64,000 bases of DNA from Ornithinibacillus xuwenensis (GTDB lineage: Bacteria > Bacillota > Bacilli > Bacillales > Amphibacillaceae). This document shows positions 51,635-60,053 of the stretch, one piece after another. Both the position numbers and the translations under genes were made by a program. Below the pieces are notes generated by a model. That model was not told where the DNA came from and did no database searches. It worked only from the letters and a program-made list of their open reading frames with translations. The stretch spans positions 1 to 64,000 of the forward strand of contig NZ_JBDIML010000006.1 in assembly GCF_039614845.1 (NCBI RefSeq), given 5' to 3'. The first letter of the stretch is position 1; each line of letters starts with the position of its first letter.

Positions 51635-53663
51635 ATATAATCTCCATAATTCGATTCATCAATTGACTACGATTCTTTACGTTAGCCTTTTTATATATTC
51701 GACTTAAAGCCTTTTTAACTGTTATCTCGGCAAGATATAACTCATTTGCGATTTCCGTTATTCGTTTATTCTCTAGTAATAATGCCATAATTTCTTGCTC
51801 TCTATTAGTTAAGGAAAATTCCTCTATTAATAATTCCAATTCCTTTTCCTGTGAAAATCCATTAAGAAATTGTTTGAGGTATGGGATTAGTTTTGTTCCA
51901 CTAATATCCAGCACATATGTAGGAGTTGATTCATGCTTACAATAATCATAATGATCTGCTCCGGGGACCTTTTGAAATCCAAATTTATGTAGGAGATCCT
52001 GAAAGAGATCCAGTGGTGTTGACGTAACAACTTTCCCGCCATGAAATAATAATGGAAATAAGCTATATAATACGTAAGAGCGGATATAGCTGTCAGAGGG
52101 ATCCTTATACTCCAAATAACGAATAAAGTGCCCAGCTGTTTTATCACTTGGAACATGAAAATATGCTTTTTCTTTTTCTGTTAAGTTCTTAAAGTAAGAT
52201 CGAGAAACAGGTTCGTTTTCTAATAAACTTATGGTGGATTGGTTAATAGGGACAATAATGGAAATTGCTAATGTTTCACCTTCATTGTTTTTAAGTAACC
52301 TTGTACCATCATACCCGATTTTTTGGACGTATTCCGGTCCAATCATTTCAAGTTCACGTTGGTTATGCTCTAGAGGGGCATAGAAATGAAAGGAAGTATT
52401 GGTGGTACGATGATAAAAATCAGCCTTGCTTTTTGTAAGATTTGCCTTTACATAACCAAAAAACGCTTCAACCTCATGAAAGTTATATGGACCAACCGGC
52501 TCTAAATACAACGAAGTTTCTTTAATTGAATTTTGAAAAAAGATGGATTGAATTAAGTCATCTCCAATATGGTAGAAAAACGATTCAATATCCTCTTTTT
52601 TCTGATTTTTGATTATACGGTGATAATAGAACTGAATGATTTTGTTCGTTACCATTTCAAATCGTTCCGGGTTTCTTGCTTTTAATTCTACTTGAATGGC
52701 ATCACGAATTAGCTCATGAAAACTCCAGCCCTTTCTAGTTTTCTGAATAAAGGATAGGGCAATAAGATCATGAAAGAATTGATTTGATATTTCATGATTT
52801 AAAATCTCTGCTATACAATTTTGATCAAACTCATGGAATAATGCTGCAATTTCTATAATGCTATACAATTGTTCGTTTTTTACTTCGTTTAACCATCTTT
52901 TTGTTAAATTCGTTAGTATCTCAGATGTGTTTTTTAGGAAGGGTAATTCTTGATTGCTTGCAAATGTACTCATGGTTGCAAGAGATAGGGTTAGTGGATG
53001 TCCCTTTGTAAATTGCCAAACCCTCTTTGCTTCTCTTGGATTTGAAATGCCATTTTTCGATAAGTAGCTTAATGTCTGGTCATAGCTAAATGGTTTGAGT
53101 TCAATTTGCTTGGTAACCTTTCGCCAAGCAGGTGATTCAATCCATTCACCTGTAAGCGGCTTTCTACTAGCTAATATGATATAGCAATTCGAAGATAATT
53201 TACGTAAAAATGCATTTCGAAACCATCTGTCTAACTCATCCATTTGCTCATATGTATCAATTGCTATCACGACCCTCCCTGTTAAATTCTTTACGAATTC
53301 AAGGCAGTCTTGTACGGATACAGAGGGCATATTACTTTCAGAGGGTTCGAAGGTTGAAATGAGACAGGAATGAAAATATTCAATAAACGCTTGTGGTGTG
53401 TTTGAAAAATCCTGACTGTCTAAATAAATATAAGGTAGATTATAATTTGCAGTAACCCTAGAAAACTCCTGTAATAGAAATGTTTTTCCAATACCACCAT
53501 TCCCATAAAAATGAATGATATTATATTCCGAATTATTTAGTTGGGTGTATTCATGAAAGAACTTCAATTCATCTTGTCTACCAATGAAATATGATTTTTC
53601 TACTTCTTGGATTACTTCGTTTATTGCTCTATTTTCTTTTGAAGCACCTTCACTTTCGGTCAA
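51633..53663 (-). CDS. STAND-type ATPase with C-terminal LuxR HTH
   Basis: The 676-residue regulator has an N-terminal P-loop domain (Walker A GNGGIGKT at 54-61; Walker B-like VVIAIDTYEQ), a winged-helix/helical arm to about residue 340, a middle region of roughly 250 residues that I cannot assign but which contains GNAT-like FIRYLEYKDP and FQDLLHKFGFQKV segments, and a LuxR-type HTH at 610-676 (LTNREQEIMALLLENKRITEIANELYLAEITVKK). It probably senses a ligand and activates transcription, like MalT/LAL proteins. It starts at TTG behind AAAGGAGG. The adjacent oxidase gene is a candidate target. Confidence 0.85.
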   Translation of the reverse strand: MTESEGASKENRAINEVIQEVEKSYFIGRQDELKFFHEYTQLNNSEYNIIHFYGNGGIGKTFLLQEFSRVTANYNLPYIYLDSQDFSNTPQAFIEYFHSCLISTFEPSESNMPSVSVQDCLEFVKNLTGRVVIAIDTYEQMDELDRWFRNAFLRKLSSNCYIILASRKPLTGEWIESPAWRKVTKQIELKPFSYDQTLSYLSKNGISNPREAKRVWQFTKGHPLTLSLATMSTFASNQELPFLKNTSEILTNLTKRWLNEVKNEQLYSIIEIAALFHEFDQNCIAEILNHEISNQFFHDLIALSFIQKTRKGWSFHELIRDAIQVELKARNPERFEMVTNKIIQFYYHRIIKNQKKEDIESFFYHIGDDLIQSIFFQNSIKETSLYLEPVGPYNFHEVEAFFGYVKANLTKSKADFYHRTTNTSFHFYAPLEHNQRELEMIGPEYVQKIGYDGTRLLKNNEGETLAISIIVPINQSTISLLENEPVSRSYFKNLTEKEKAYFHVPSDKTAGHFIRYLEYKDPSDSYIRSYVLYSLFPLLFHGGKVVTSTPLDLFQDLLHKFGFQKVPGADHYDYCKHESTPTYVLDISGTKLIPYLKQFLNGFSQEKELELLIEEFSLTNREQEIMALLLENKRITEIANELYLAEITVKKALSRIYKKANVKNRSQLMNRIMEII

Positions 53664-53764
53664 TTACGTTCCTCCTTTTATGGATAAAAGATAGAAAAGT
53701 CTTACAATTAAAAATATATAGTAGGACTTTCGTAGTGTCAAGACATATGTGAAGTGTGTCTGGT

Positions 53765-53792
53765 TGAATAGAAAACAGATATACTCATAACC
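53765..53792 (+). promoter_or_regulatory. Candidate sigma-G promoter of the SASP gene
   Basis: TGAATA (53765-53770) and CATAACC (53786-53792) resemble forespore promoter elements, though the 15-base spacing is shorter than usual. A start near 53799 would put a hairpin at the extreme 5' end of the mRNA. Confidence 0.4.
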
Positions 53793-53799
53793 TAAAATA

Positions 53800-53817
53800 G
53801 AACAGAGAAATCTGTTC
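53800..53817 (+). other. 5'-leader hairpin with GAAA tetraloop
   Basis: GAACAGA pairs perfectly with TCTGTTC around GAAA, a stable GNRA tetraloop, 14 bases before the ribosome site of the SASP gene. Confidence 0.6.
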
Positions 53818-53844
53818 CATGAAACCCTCAGAGGAGTGATCAGT

Positions 53845-54042
53845 TTGGCAAGAAACAATAATAAATTGTTAGTGCCAGGTGCAAGAAACGCAATTGATCA
53901 GATGAAAGAAGAAATTGCAAACGAACTTGGTGTTCAACCAGGAGCGGACACAACTGCACGTGAGAACGGATCTGTGGGTGGCGAGATGGTCAAAAGAATG
54001 ATCCAAATCGCTGAACAAAGTATGCAAAACGGAAATCGTTAG
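53845..54042 (+). CDS. Alpha/beta-type small acid-soluble spore protein
   Basis: The 65-residue protein coats and protects DNA in dormant spores. It carries both family signatures: NNKLLVPGARNAIDQMKEEIANELGV, including the GPR cleavage site E-I-A after Glu, and the second DNA-binding segment GSVGGEMVKRMI. The start is the TTG at 53845, eight bases after GAGGAG, giving MARNNNK; a GTG at 53836 overlaps the ribosome site. Proof that the organism sporulates. It is monocistronic with a strong terminator. Confidence 0.95.
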   Translation: MARNNNKLLVPGARNAIDQMKEEIANELGVQPGADTTARENGSVGGEMVKRMIQIAEQSMQNGNR

Positions 54043-54049
54043 CATACGA

Positions 54050-54080
54050 AGAAAAGGCTCCTAAAGGGGCCTTTTCTTTA
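54050..54080 (+). terminator. Intrinsic terminator of the SASP gene
   Basis: GAAAAGGCTCC pairs with GGGGCCTTTTC, followed by TTTAT. Confidence 0.88.
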
Positions 54081-54243
54081 TATATTAGAACCAGCCATTA
54101 GTCAAAAACTTCTAAAATATTTCTAGGCTCCCTATATTATAGAAGTAATGGTATGTATAGAAAGAGGTATAATAAATCCCCATTTCTATTATAAAAATAG
54201 TATGATAAATTTAAAATATGCGATAAAACAGGGAGGATACTCG

Positions 54244-55827
54244 TTGACTAAGATATCATTGAAAACAAAAATACTAGTACTGATAGTTGGGCTAATTATA
54301 TTAATAACGATTTCCTTAACTGCTATTTTCGCGTTCTATGAGTCAAAGGATATCGAGAAACAGATTGGTGATCAGGCTTTAAATGCAGCAACTACGATAT
54401 CTGTCATGCCGACTGTCATAAGGGCGTTTGAAACGGAGAATCCTTCATCAATTCTTCAGCCAATTGCTGAAGATATTCGGGAATTTATTGGTGCAGAATT
54501 TATTGTTATAGGTAATGCTGAAAGTATTCGCTATGCACATCCAGATGTTGAAAAAATTGGCTATAAAATGGTTGGTGGGGACAATGATAAGGCGTTAATT
54601 GATGGAGAATTCTATACATCGAGGGCGATAGGGAGTCTTGGACCTTCATTAAGAGGAAAAGCACCGATTTTTAATACAAATGGGGATATTATTGGAATAG
54701 TTTCAGTAGGATATATGGTCGATGATATTCAATCCATTATCTTTGATAAGCTAATTAAGATAAGTGGCTCAGCAATCATTGTAATTATATTAGGTATATT
54801 TGGTGGTGTCATGCTTGCGAGAAATATTCGGAAGGATACCTTTGGACTTGAGCCTTATCAAATCGCTGCATTATACCATGATCGTAATGCCATTCTGTCG
54901 TCTATAAAAGAAGGTATTATCGCAATTGATCCACAAGGAAGAATTACCATGATGAATGAACCTGCTAGGAAAATGCTCGGACTAGAGAATACGAGTGAAA
55001 ATCAAAGAATTGAAGAAGTATTTCCGAATACGAAAATGTATGATGTATTGAAGTCTGGTAAACCAATGAAAGATGATGAGATGAAGTTACATAATCGAAT
55101 GGTTATCGTGAATCGCACGTTTATACGGAATGAAGCAGATGAAATTGTTGGTGTGGTAGCTAGCTTTAGAGATAAGACCGAAATTAATGAAATGATAACC
55201 ACATTGTCTGAGGTTCGAAAGTATTCTGAGGATTTGCGTGCTCAAACACATGAGTACACGAATAAGCTATATGTTTTATCAGGTTTACTTCAGCTAGGGC
55301 ATTATAAGGAAGCGATTGAGTTAATTCAAATTGAGTCAAAATCTGCTTCTACTCAGAATAAGATATTACTAGAGCAAATAAAGGATCGAACCGTTCAAGC
55401 AATTCTATTAGGGAAGATAGGAAAAGCGTCTGAGAAAAAAATAGACTTTCAAATTGATCCAAATAGTTATCTCGAGGAGCTGCCTAAGCATATTGACATA
55501 GCGAAATTGATTACGATAATAGGGAATCTGATTGATAATGCAATTGAATCTGTAGAAGCCTCAGAAGTAAAGGAAGTTATCTTTTTTGGTACAGATTTAG
55601 GAGAAGATATTGTCTTTGAGATTGCAGATACAGGTGATGGGATATTGGATGAGGATATTAAGAATATCTTTGAACTAGGCTACTCGACGAAGAGTGGTAG
55701 CGAACGTGGTTATGGTCTAGCGATTGTTAAGGATACAATAGCAGATCTTGAAGGTCAGATTGAAGTTCATAATCAACCAAGTGGTGGGGCTGTATTTTCT
55801 GTGTTTATACCAAAGCTAATACGTTAG
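54244..55827 (+). CDS. citS: CitS/DcuS-type sensor histidine kinase
   Basis: The 527-residue kinase has a first membrane helix (about 9-30), an extracytoplasmic PAS-like citrate-sensor domain (to about 170; RYAHPDVEKIGYKMVGGD), a second helix (178-200), a cytosolic PAS domain (220-325), and a Spo0B-type dimerisation helix with phospho-His336 in RAQTHEYTNKL. An HATPase domain with NLIDNAIES and DTGDGILDE closes it. It should sense a di- or tricarboxylate. The TTG at 54244 follows GGGAGG by seven bases; an ATG 96 bases earlier has no ribosome site. It is followed by its response regulator and tctCBA. Ligand identity is inferred from context. Confidence 0.88.
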   Translation: MTKISLKTKILVLIVGLIILITISLTAIFAFYESKDIEKQIGDQALNAATTISVMPTVIRAFETENPSSILQPIAEDIREFIGAEFIVIGNAESIRYAHPDVEKIGYKMVGGDNDKALIDGEFYTSRAIGSLGPSLRGKAPIFNTNGDIIGIVSVGYMVDDIQSIIFDKLIKISGSAIIVIILGIFGGVMLARNIRKDTFGLEPYQIAALYHDRNAILSSIKEGIIAIDPQGRITMMNEPARKMLGLENTSENQRIEEVFPNTKMYDVLKSGKPMKDDEMKLHNRMVIVNRTFIRNEADEIVGVVASFRDKTEINEMITTLSEVRKYSEDLRAQTHEYTNKLYVLSGLLQLGHYKEAIELIQIESKSASTQNKILLEQIKDRTVQAILLGKIGKASEKKIDFQIDPNSYLEELPKHIDIAKLITIIGNLIDNAIESVEASEVKEVIFFGTDLGEDIVFEIADTGDGILDEDIKNIFELGYSTKSGSERGYGLAIVKDTIADLEGQIEVHNQPSGGAVFSVFIPKLIR

Positions 55828-55837
55828 GGGGAGACGT

Positions 55838-56512
55838 ATGATTCATGTCATGATAGTTGAAGACGACTTTCGTATCGCCAAAATACATGAAGAGTTTATA
55901 AAAAAAGTGGATGGGTTTAACGTTGTAGGTAAGGCACTAAATGGACAAGAGGCTGTTCATTTAGTTAAAACAAAAAAGGTAGATTTAGTAATTTTGGATG
56001 TATATATGCCTGATAAATTAGGTTCTGAAATAATAGAACCAATTCGTAGTCTTGATTCACAAATAGATTTTATCATGGTTACTGCTGCAACAGAAACGGA
56101 TTTAGTCCGTGATATTCTTCGGAATGGTGTGTTTGATTATATCATTAAGCCTGTAAAAATGGAGCGTTTTATTGAGACGTTAGAGCATTATCGGGACATG
56201 CAGATGAAGCTGGATAAGAATATAGAAATTGATCAATCCTTTTTAGATGAATATTTTGGTCATGTATCGGAGGCGGCGATTACGAAATCAACTCCAAAAG
56301 GAATCGATCCCCTTACGCTCGATAAAGTTGCAGAGACGATTCAAACCATAGATAAAGGAATTACAGCAGAGGAAATGGGAGAGAGAATTGGCGCTTCTAG
56401 AACCACAGCAAGAAGATATTTAGAGTATTTAATTTCAACTGGAAAAGTAATAGCTGAACTTGAATATGGAATTGTAGGTAGACCTGAACGTAAATATCAT
56501 GTTGTTAAATAA
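55838..56512 (+). CDS. citT: CitT-type response regulator
   Basis: The 224-residue regulator has a receiver domain with phospho-acceptor Asp54 in LVILDVYMPD, acidic pocket E8-D9-D10 and Lys near 105. A C-terminal DNA-binding domain (from about 150) has the DcuR/CitB winged-helix pattern TAEEMGERIGASRTTARRYLEYL. GGGGGAG precedes the ATG, ten bases after the kinase stop. It probably activates the tctC-tctB-tctA operon 180 bp downstream. Confidence 0.9.
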   Translation: MIHVMIVEDDFRIAKIHEEFIKKVDGFNVVGKALNGQEAVHLVKTKKVDLVILDVYMPDKLGSEIIEPIRSLDSQIDFIMVTAATETDLVRDILRNGVFDYIIKPVKMERFIETLEHYRDMQMKLDKNIEIDQSFLDEYFGHVSEAAITKSTPKGIDPLTLDKVAETIQTIDKGITAEEMGERIGASRTTARRYLEYLISTGKVIAELEYGIVGRPERKYHVVK

Positions 56513-56521
56513 TTTTATGGT

Positions 56522-56553
56522 AAACGTGCGCATAACAATGCACGTTTTTTTTA
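56522..56553 (+). terminator. Intrinsic terminator of the two-component operon
   Basis: AAACGTGC pairs with GCACGTTT over a 10-base loop, followed by eight T. Confidence 0.88.
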
Positions 56554-56608
56554 ATTCCCCGTGAACAAAATGAACAAAAAGAACTTTTTAACGTTATTAG
56601 CCATTATT

Positions 56609-56623
56609 TTGAAAACGGTTACA
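56609..56623 (+). promoter_or_regulatory. CcpA cre site upstream of tctC
   Basis: TTGAAAACGGTTACA matches all 15 positions of the WTGNAARCGNWWWCA consensus. It lies 70 bp before tctC, a repressing position, so tricarboxylate uptake should be under glucose repression. Confidence 0.75.
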
Positions 56624-56692
56624 TAACAGACAAGTTGATTTATAGTGAAATACAAGAAATTATTATCACTTATTTAGGGGGATGGATTTAAT

Positions 56693-57700
56693 ATGAAAAA
56701 GTATGTGGTTATGATAGCCATAACGATCTTAGTTGCTATTTTAGCGGCTTGCTCATCAGATGAAACATCTGGTAATGAGAAAGCTTCAGGTGATTGGAAG
56801 CCAGAACAAGCAATTGAAATTGTTGCACCAGCTGGATCTGGTGGGGGTTGGGATACTACCGCAAGAATGGCAGCAAAGGTATTTAACGAAGCTGGAATCA
56901 TTGAAGAGGATATTGGTGTTGTGAATAAGCCAGGTGGTGGCGGTGCTGTAGGCTGGGCGTATGTTGCTGGTTTTGATGGAAGCAACCATAATTTATTTGT
57001 TGCATCACCACCGATTCTATTAGTTCCTTTAAATGGGCAATCTGAGTACGGCTATGAAGATTTTACACCAATTGCGAATGTAATCGCAGATTATGGTGCA
57101 TTTGCAGTTCGTGAAGATGCACCATGGGATAATTTAAATGAATTATTTGCAGATATGAAAGAAGATCCAGAAAGTATTACAGTTGTAGGGACCTCTTCTC
57201 CTGGCAGTATGGATCACATTCAGTTCGTACAAATTGCGAAGGCTTCCGGTGTTGATGTAACGAAGATTAAGTATGTAACGGATCCGGAGGGTGTTGGTTT
57301 AACCCAATTATTGAACGGAAGTGTTGAAGTCTTTTCTACAGGTGTTGCGGAAACAGTTGAGCAGGTGAAGGCGGGTACGATAAAAGTACTTGGTATAACA
57401 GCAGAAGAAAGGCTATCAGGAGAGGTATTAGAGGACTTCCCAACTGCAATGGAACAAGGAATAGATGCCTCCTTTGTAAATTGGCGTGGTTTCTTTGGAC
57501 CTCCAAACATGGATGATGCTGCAGTTGCTTACTACGAAGAAAAATTTAAAGCTTTAAGTGAATCAGATGAGTTCGCAGAAATTCGAAATCAATATGGTTG
57601 GAATGAAATGTACATGAACAGTGAAGAATATCAGTCTTTCTTAGCTGAGCAAAATGAAACGATTTCAGCATTACTAGATGAGTTAGGGTTAGGAAAGTGA
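56693..57700 (+). CDS. tctC: Tripartite tricarboxylate transporter substrate-binding lipoprotein TctC
   Basis: The 335-residue protein has a lipoprotein signal with LAACS (Cys20), then a Bug/TctC-type two-lobe solute-binding fold: PAGSGGGWDTTARMAAK, VVNKPGGGGAVGW and ITAEERLSGEV-type segments are characteristic. It captures citrate or another carboxylate outside the membrane and delivers it to TctAB. GGGGGA precedes the ATG. It is first in tctC-tctB-tctA, downstream of a citST-type pair and of a perfect cre site. The exact substrate is inferred. Confidence 0.93.
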   Translation: MKKYVVMIAITILVAILAACSSDETSGNEKASGDWKPEQAIEIVAPAGSGGGWDTTARMAAKVFNEAGIIEEDIGVVNKPGGGGAVGWAYVAGFDGSNHNLFVASPPILLVPLNGQSEYGYEDFTPIANVIADYGAFAVREDAPWDNLNELFADMKEDPESITVVGTSSPGSMDHIQFVQIAKASGVDVTKIKYVTDPEGVGLTQLLNGSVEVFSTGVAETVEQVKAGTIKVLGITAEERLSGEVLEDFPTAMEQGIDASFVNWRGFFGPPNMDDAAVAYYEEKFKALSESDEFAEIRNQYGWNEMYMNSEEYQSFLAEQNETISALLDELGLGK

Positions 57701-57726
57701 GAATTATAGTATTCTAGTTCTCATGT

Positions 57727-57754
57727 GAAGTCAATGATTTATTTCATTGGCTTC
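57727..57754 (+). terminator. Hairpin between tctC and tctB
   Basis: GAAGTCAATGA pairs with TCATTGGCTTC (one G-U) over a six-base loop and is followed by TCTGTTTT. As a partial terminator or stabilising stem it could let tctC be made in excess over the membrane subunits. Confidence 0.5.
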
Positions 57755-57797
57755 CATCTGTTTTAATCACGATTAGACTTTATAAGGCGGTGAGTTG

Positions 57798-58256
57798 ATG
57801 TTTAGAACGTTAAATCAGCGGATTAGTGGTGTATTACTTATATTAGCAATCGTTTACCTTTTATTAGCTTACCAGCTGCCATCATTTGCCTATACGGAAA
57901 TAGATGCTGATGTAGTTCCAAAGGGTTTAGGGTATATTTTAGTAGCACTTTCTATTGGTCTGTTTTTTTCAAAAGATTCGGAGACAGATGAGCAAAAGGC
58001 TAGAAGAAAGATACCTAAAAAGGACATCTTGATATTATTAGCAGTATTTGCATTTGTCTTTGTATATATTTTCTTTTTAGAAATACTAGGCTTTATCGTC
58101 ACAACTGCTATTTTTATTTTTGGATGCTCATGGTTTTTGGGATATAGGAAATATCTTGTAGGTGCGTTAGTGGCTATCTTATTTCCACTATTCATGTATC
58201 TTACCTTTACACAATTTTTAAAGATCAATCTTCCACAAGGAATATTGCCATTTTAG
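57798..58256 (+). CDS. tctB: Tripartite tricarboxylate transporter small membrane subunit TctB
   Basis: The 152-residue protein has four membrane helices with the TctB order: a first helix, a PKGLGYILVALSIGLFF segment, a charged loop (EQKARRKIPKKD), and two further helices ending in a TQFLKINLPQG segment, a hallmark of the family. AAGGCGGTGA precedes ATG 57798; the TTG three bases earlier is less likely. It is encoded directly before tctA with 13 bp between. Confidence 0.88.
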   Translation: MFRTLNQRISGVLLILAIVYLLLAYQLPSFAYTEIDADVVPKGLGYILVALSIGLFFSKDSETDEQKARRKIPKKDILILLAVFAFVFVYIFFLEILGFIVTTAIFIFGCSWFLGYRKYLVGALVAILFPLFMYLTFTQFLKINLPQGILPF

Positions 58257-58269
58257 AGGAGGGTAGCAT

Positions 58270-59769
58270 ATGAATGCAATTGAAGGAATGCTAACGGGAT
58301 TTCAAGTGGCATTTAGTATAGAGGGTATTATGTTTGTGTTAATCGGAGTTCTTGTCGGTACGTTCATCGGTATGCTACCTGGACTTGGACCAATTAGTGC
58401 AATTGCGGTTATGATTCCGATAACCTTTGGAATGGATCCTGCACCTGCTCTTGTTATGATGGCAGGTGTATACTATGGAGCAATCTTTGGAGGATCGACT
58501 TCCTCTATATTATTAAATGCACCAGGAGTCTCTGGTACTGTAGCTACAGCATTTGATGGGTATCCGATGGCACAGCAAGGAAAGGCTGGTAAAGCTCTTG
58601 CGATAGCAGCTATATCCTCGTTTGTAGGTGGGACAGTAAGTGTCGTGTTATTGATGCTATTCGCACCAATGCTCTCCAGTGTTGCAATCTCATTCGATCC
58701 ACCAGCATATTTCGCATTAATGTTCTTAGGTCTAACTGCCATTACAAGCTTGTCAGAGGGTTCTACCATAAAGGCATTAATATCTGCTGTTGTTGGTTTT
58801 ATGGTTGTTACAATAGGGATTGATCCACAAACAGGAACACAGCGATTTACATTTGGCAATGTGAATTTATTAGAAGGAATAGATTTCCTAGTCATTGCAT
58901 TAGGTTTATTTGCCTTAGCAGAGGTATGCACATTAATTATTAATCGGAAGGATTTATCTTTTGATAATAAGCATAAACTAGGTAGTTTGAAAATCTCTAA
59001 GGAAGAATTTAAAGAAATGAGAGGTCCGATGACGAGACAGTCCTTTCTAGGGTTTATATTAGGTGTTTTACCGGGTGCTGGGGCTACGATTGCTTCGTTT
59101 ATCGGGTACATCACTGAAAAGCGTATTTCCAAAAAGCCGGAGGAATTTGGAAAAGGGTCTGTAAAGGGTCTTGCTGCACCTGAAACTGCTAATAATGCTG
59201 CAACAAGTGGTGCTTTTGTTCCGTTACTAAGTTTAGGGATTCCTGGTTCAGGAACAACTGCTGTCATGCTTGGTGCATTTTTAGTATTAGGTGTACAGCC
59301 TGGCCCATTATTAATGACGGATCGTCCTGAGATATTCTGGGGAATCATTGCAAGTATGTACATTGGTAATGTGTTTTTACTAATATTAAATCTACCATTG
59401 ATTCCATATATCTCAAAAATATTAAAAATACCTCGTCCACTTTTGATTTCGTTAGTGATTATGTTTAGTATAATTGGGGTTTATGCCATTAGCTTTAATA
59501 CTTTTGATTTATATATGTTACTGTTATTCGGTGTAGTTGGATTTTTAATGCGACTATTTTCATTTCCTGCACCGCCCTTTATTTTAGCGTTTATTCTAGG
59601 AGGAATGATGGAGCAAGCATTCAGACAATCCTTAACGATTTCGAATGGAAGCTTTATGGTATTTGTCGAAAGTCCAATAGCACTTTGTCTCCTGATTTTA
59701 GGATTATTGTCCTTTGTTTTTCCTATGATTGGTTATCTTCGCAGATCAAAGAAGACAAAGCAAGGATGA
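58270..59769 (+). CDS. tctA: Tripartite tricarboxylate transporter large membrane subunit TctA
   Basis: The 499-residue permease has about eleven helices and the conserved TctA motifs GMLPGLGPISAIAVMIPITFGMDP-type and GAIFGGSTSSILLNAPG, with the repeated GVLPGAGATIASFIGY and SLGIPGSGTTAVMLGAF in the second half. It is the channel of the Na+- or H+-coupled tripartite carboxylate importer. AGAGGAGGG precedes the ATG. Last major gene of the operon. Confidence 0.93.
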   Translation: MNAIEGMLTGFQVAFSIEGIMFVLIGVLVGTFIGMLPGLGPISAIAVMIPITFGMDPAPALVMMAGVYYGAIFGGSTSSILLNAPGVSGTVATAFDGYPMAQQGKAGKALAIAAISSFVGGTVSVVLLMLFAPMLSSVAISFDPPAYFALMFLGLTAITSLSEGSTIKALISAVVGFMVVTIGIDPQTGTQRFTFGNVNLLEGIDFLVIALGLFALAEVCTLIINRKDLSFDNKHKLGSLKISKEEFKEMRGPMTRQSFLGFILGVLPGAGATIASFIGYITEKRISKKPEEFGKGSVKGLAAPETANNAATSGAFVPLLSLGIPGSGTTAVMLGAFLVLGVQPGPLLMTDRPEIFWGIIASMYIGNVFLLILNLPLIPYISKILKIPRPLLISLVIMFSIIGVYAISFNTFDLYMLLLFGVVGFLMRLFSFPAPPFILAFILGGMMEQAFRQSLTISNGSFMVFVESPIALCLLILGLLSFVFPMIGYLRRSKKTKQG

Positions 59770-59806
59770 AAGTAATTTAGAATGAACTTCATTTGAATAA
59801 AAGACA

Positions 59807-59989
59807 ATGCTATACCTATTTGTAGGTATGGCTTGTTTTGTGTTCTTAAGGTTTGGCGTTCGACAACAGTCTATAATGGATTTTGAAACAGGTGTGTTTT
59901 CGAAAAAGGACCACTATGTGCATGGTATCTTATCTAGTATCTTCTTTATGTTTGTTGCTGTGTTTGCTGCATTCTTCTATTGGTGGTGA
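59807..59989 (+). CDS. Possible 60-residue membrane protein
   Basis: The reading frame encodes two hydrophobic helices (MLYLFVGMACFVFLRFG and a C-terminal FMFVAVFAAFFYWW) joined by a charged loop. It lies 37 bp after tctA without an intervening terminator, so it could be a small accessory gene of the operon. The ribosome site is poor and I know no family, so it may be non-coding. Confidence 0.3.
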   Translation: MLYLFVGMACFVFLRFGVRQQSIMDFETGVFSKKDHYVHGILSSIFFMFVAVFAAFFYWW

Positions 59990-60053
59990 GGAATAGTTAA
60001 GTTGAATAAATTTGCATATAGTAAGGTATAAAGTAAAGCTAGGAGGATATTAA

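Noticed and set aside
58473..59363. 296-codon frame antisense to tctA
   Set aside because: tctA is unmistakable on the other strand; the antisense frame is low-complexity and has no ribosome site.
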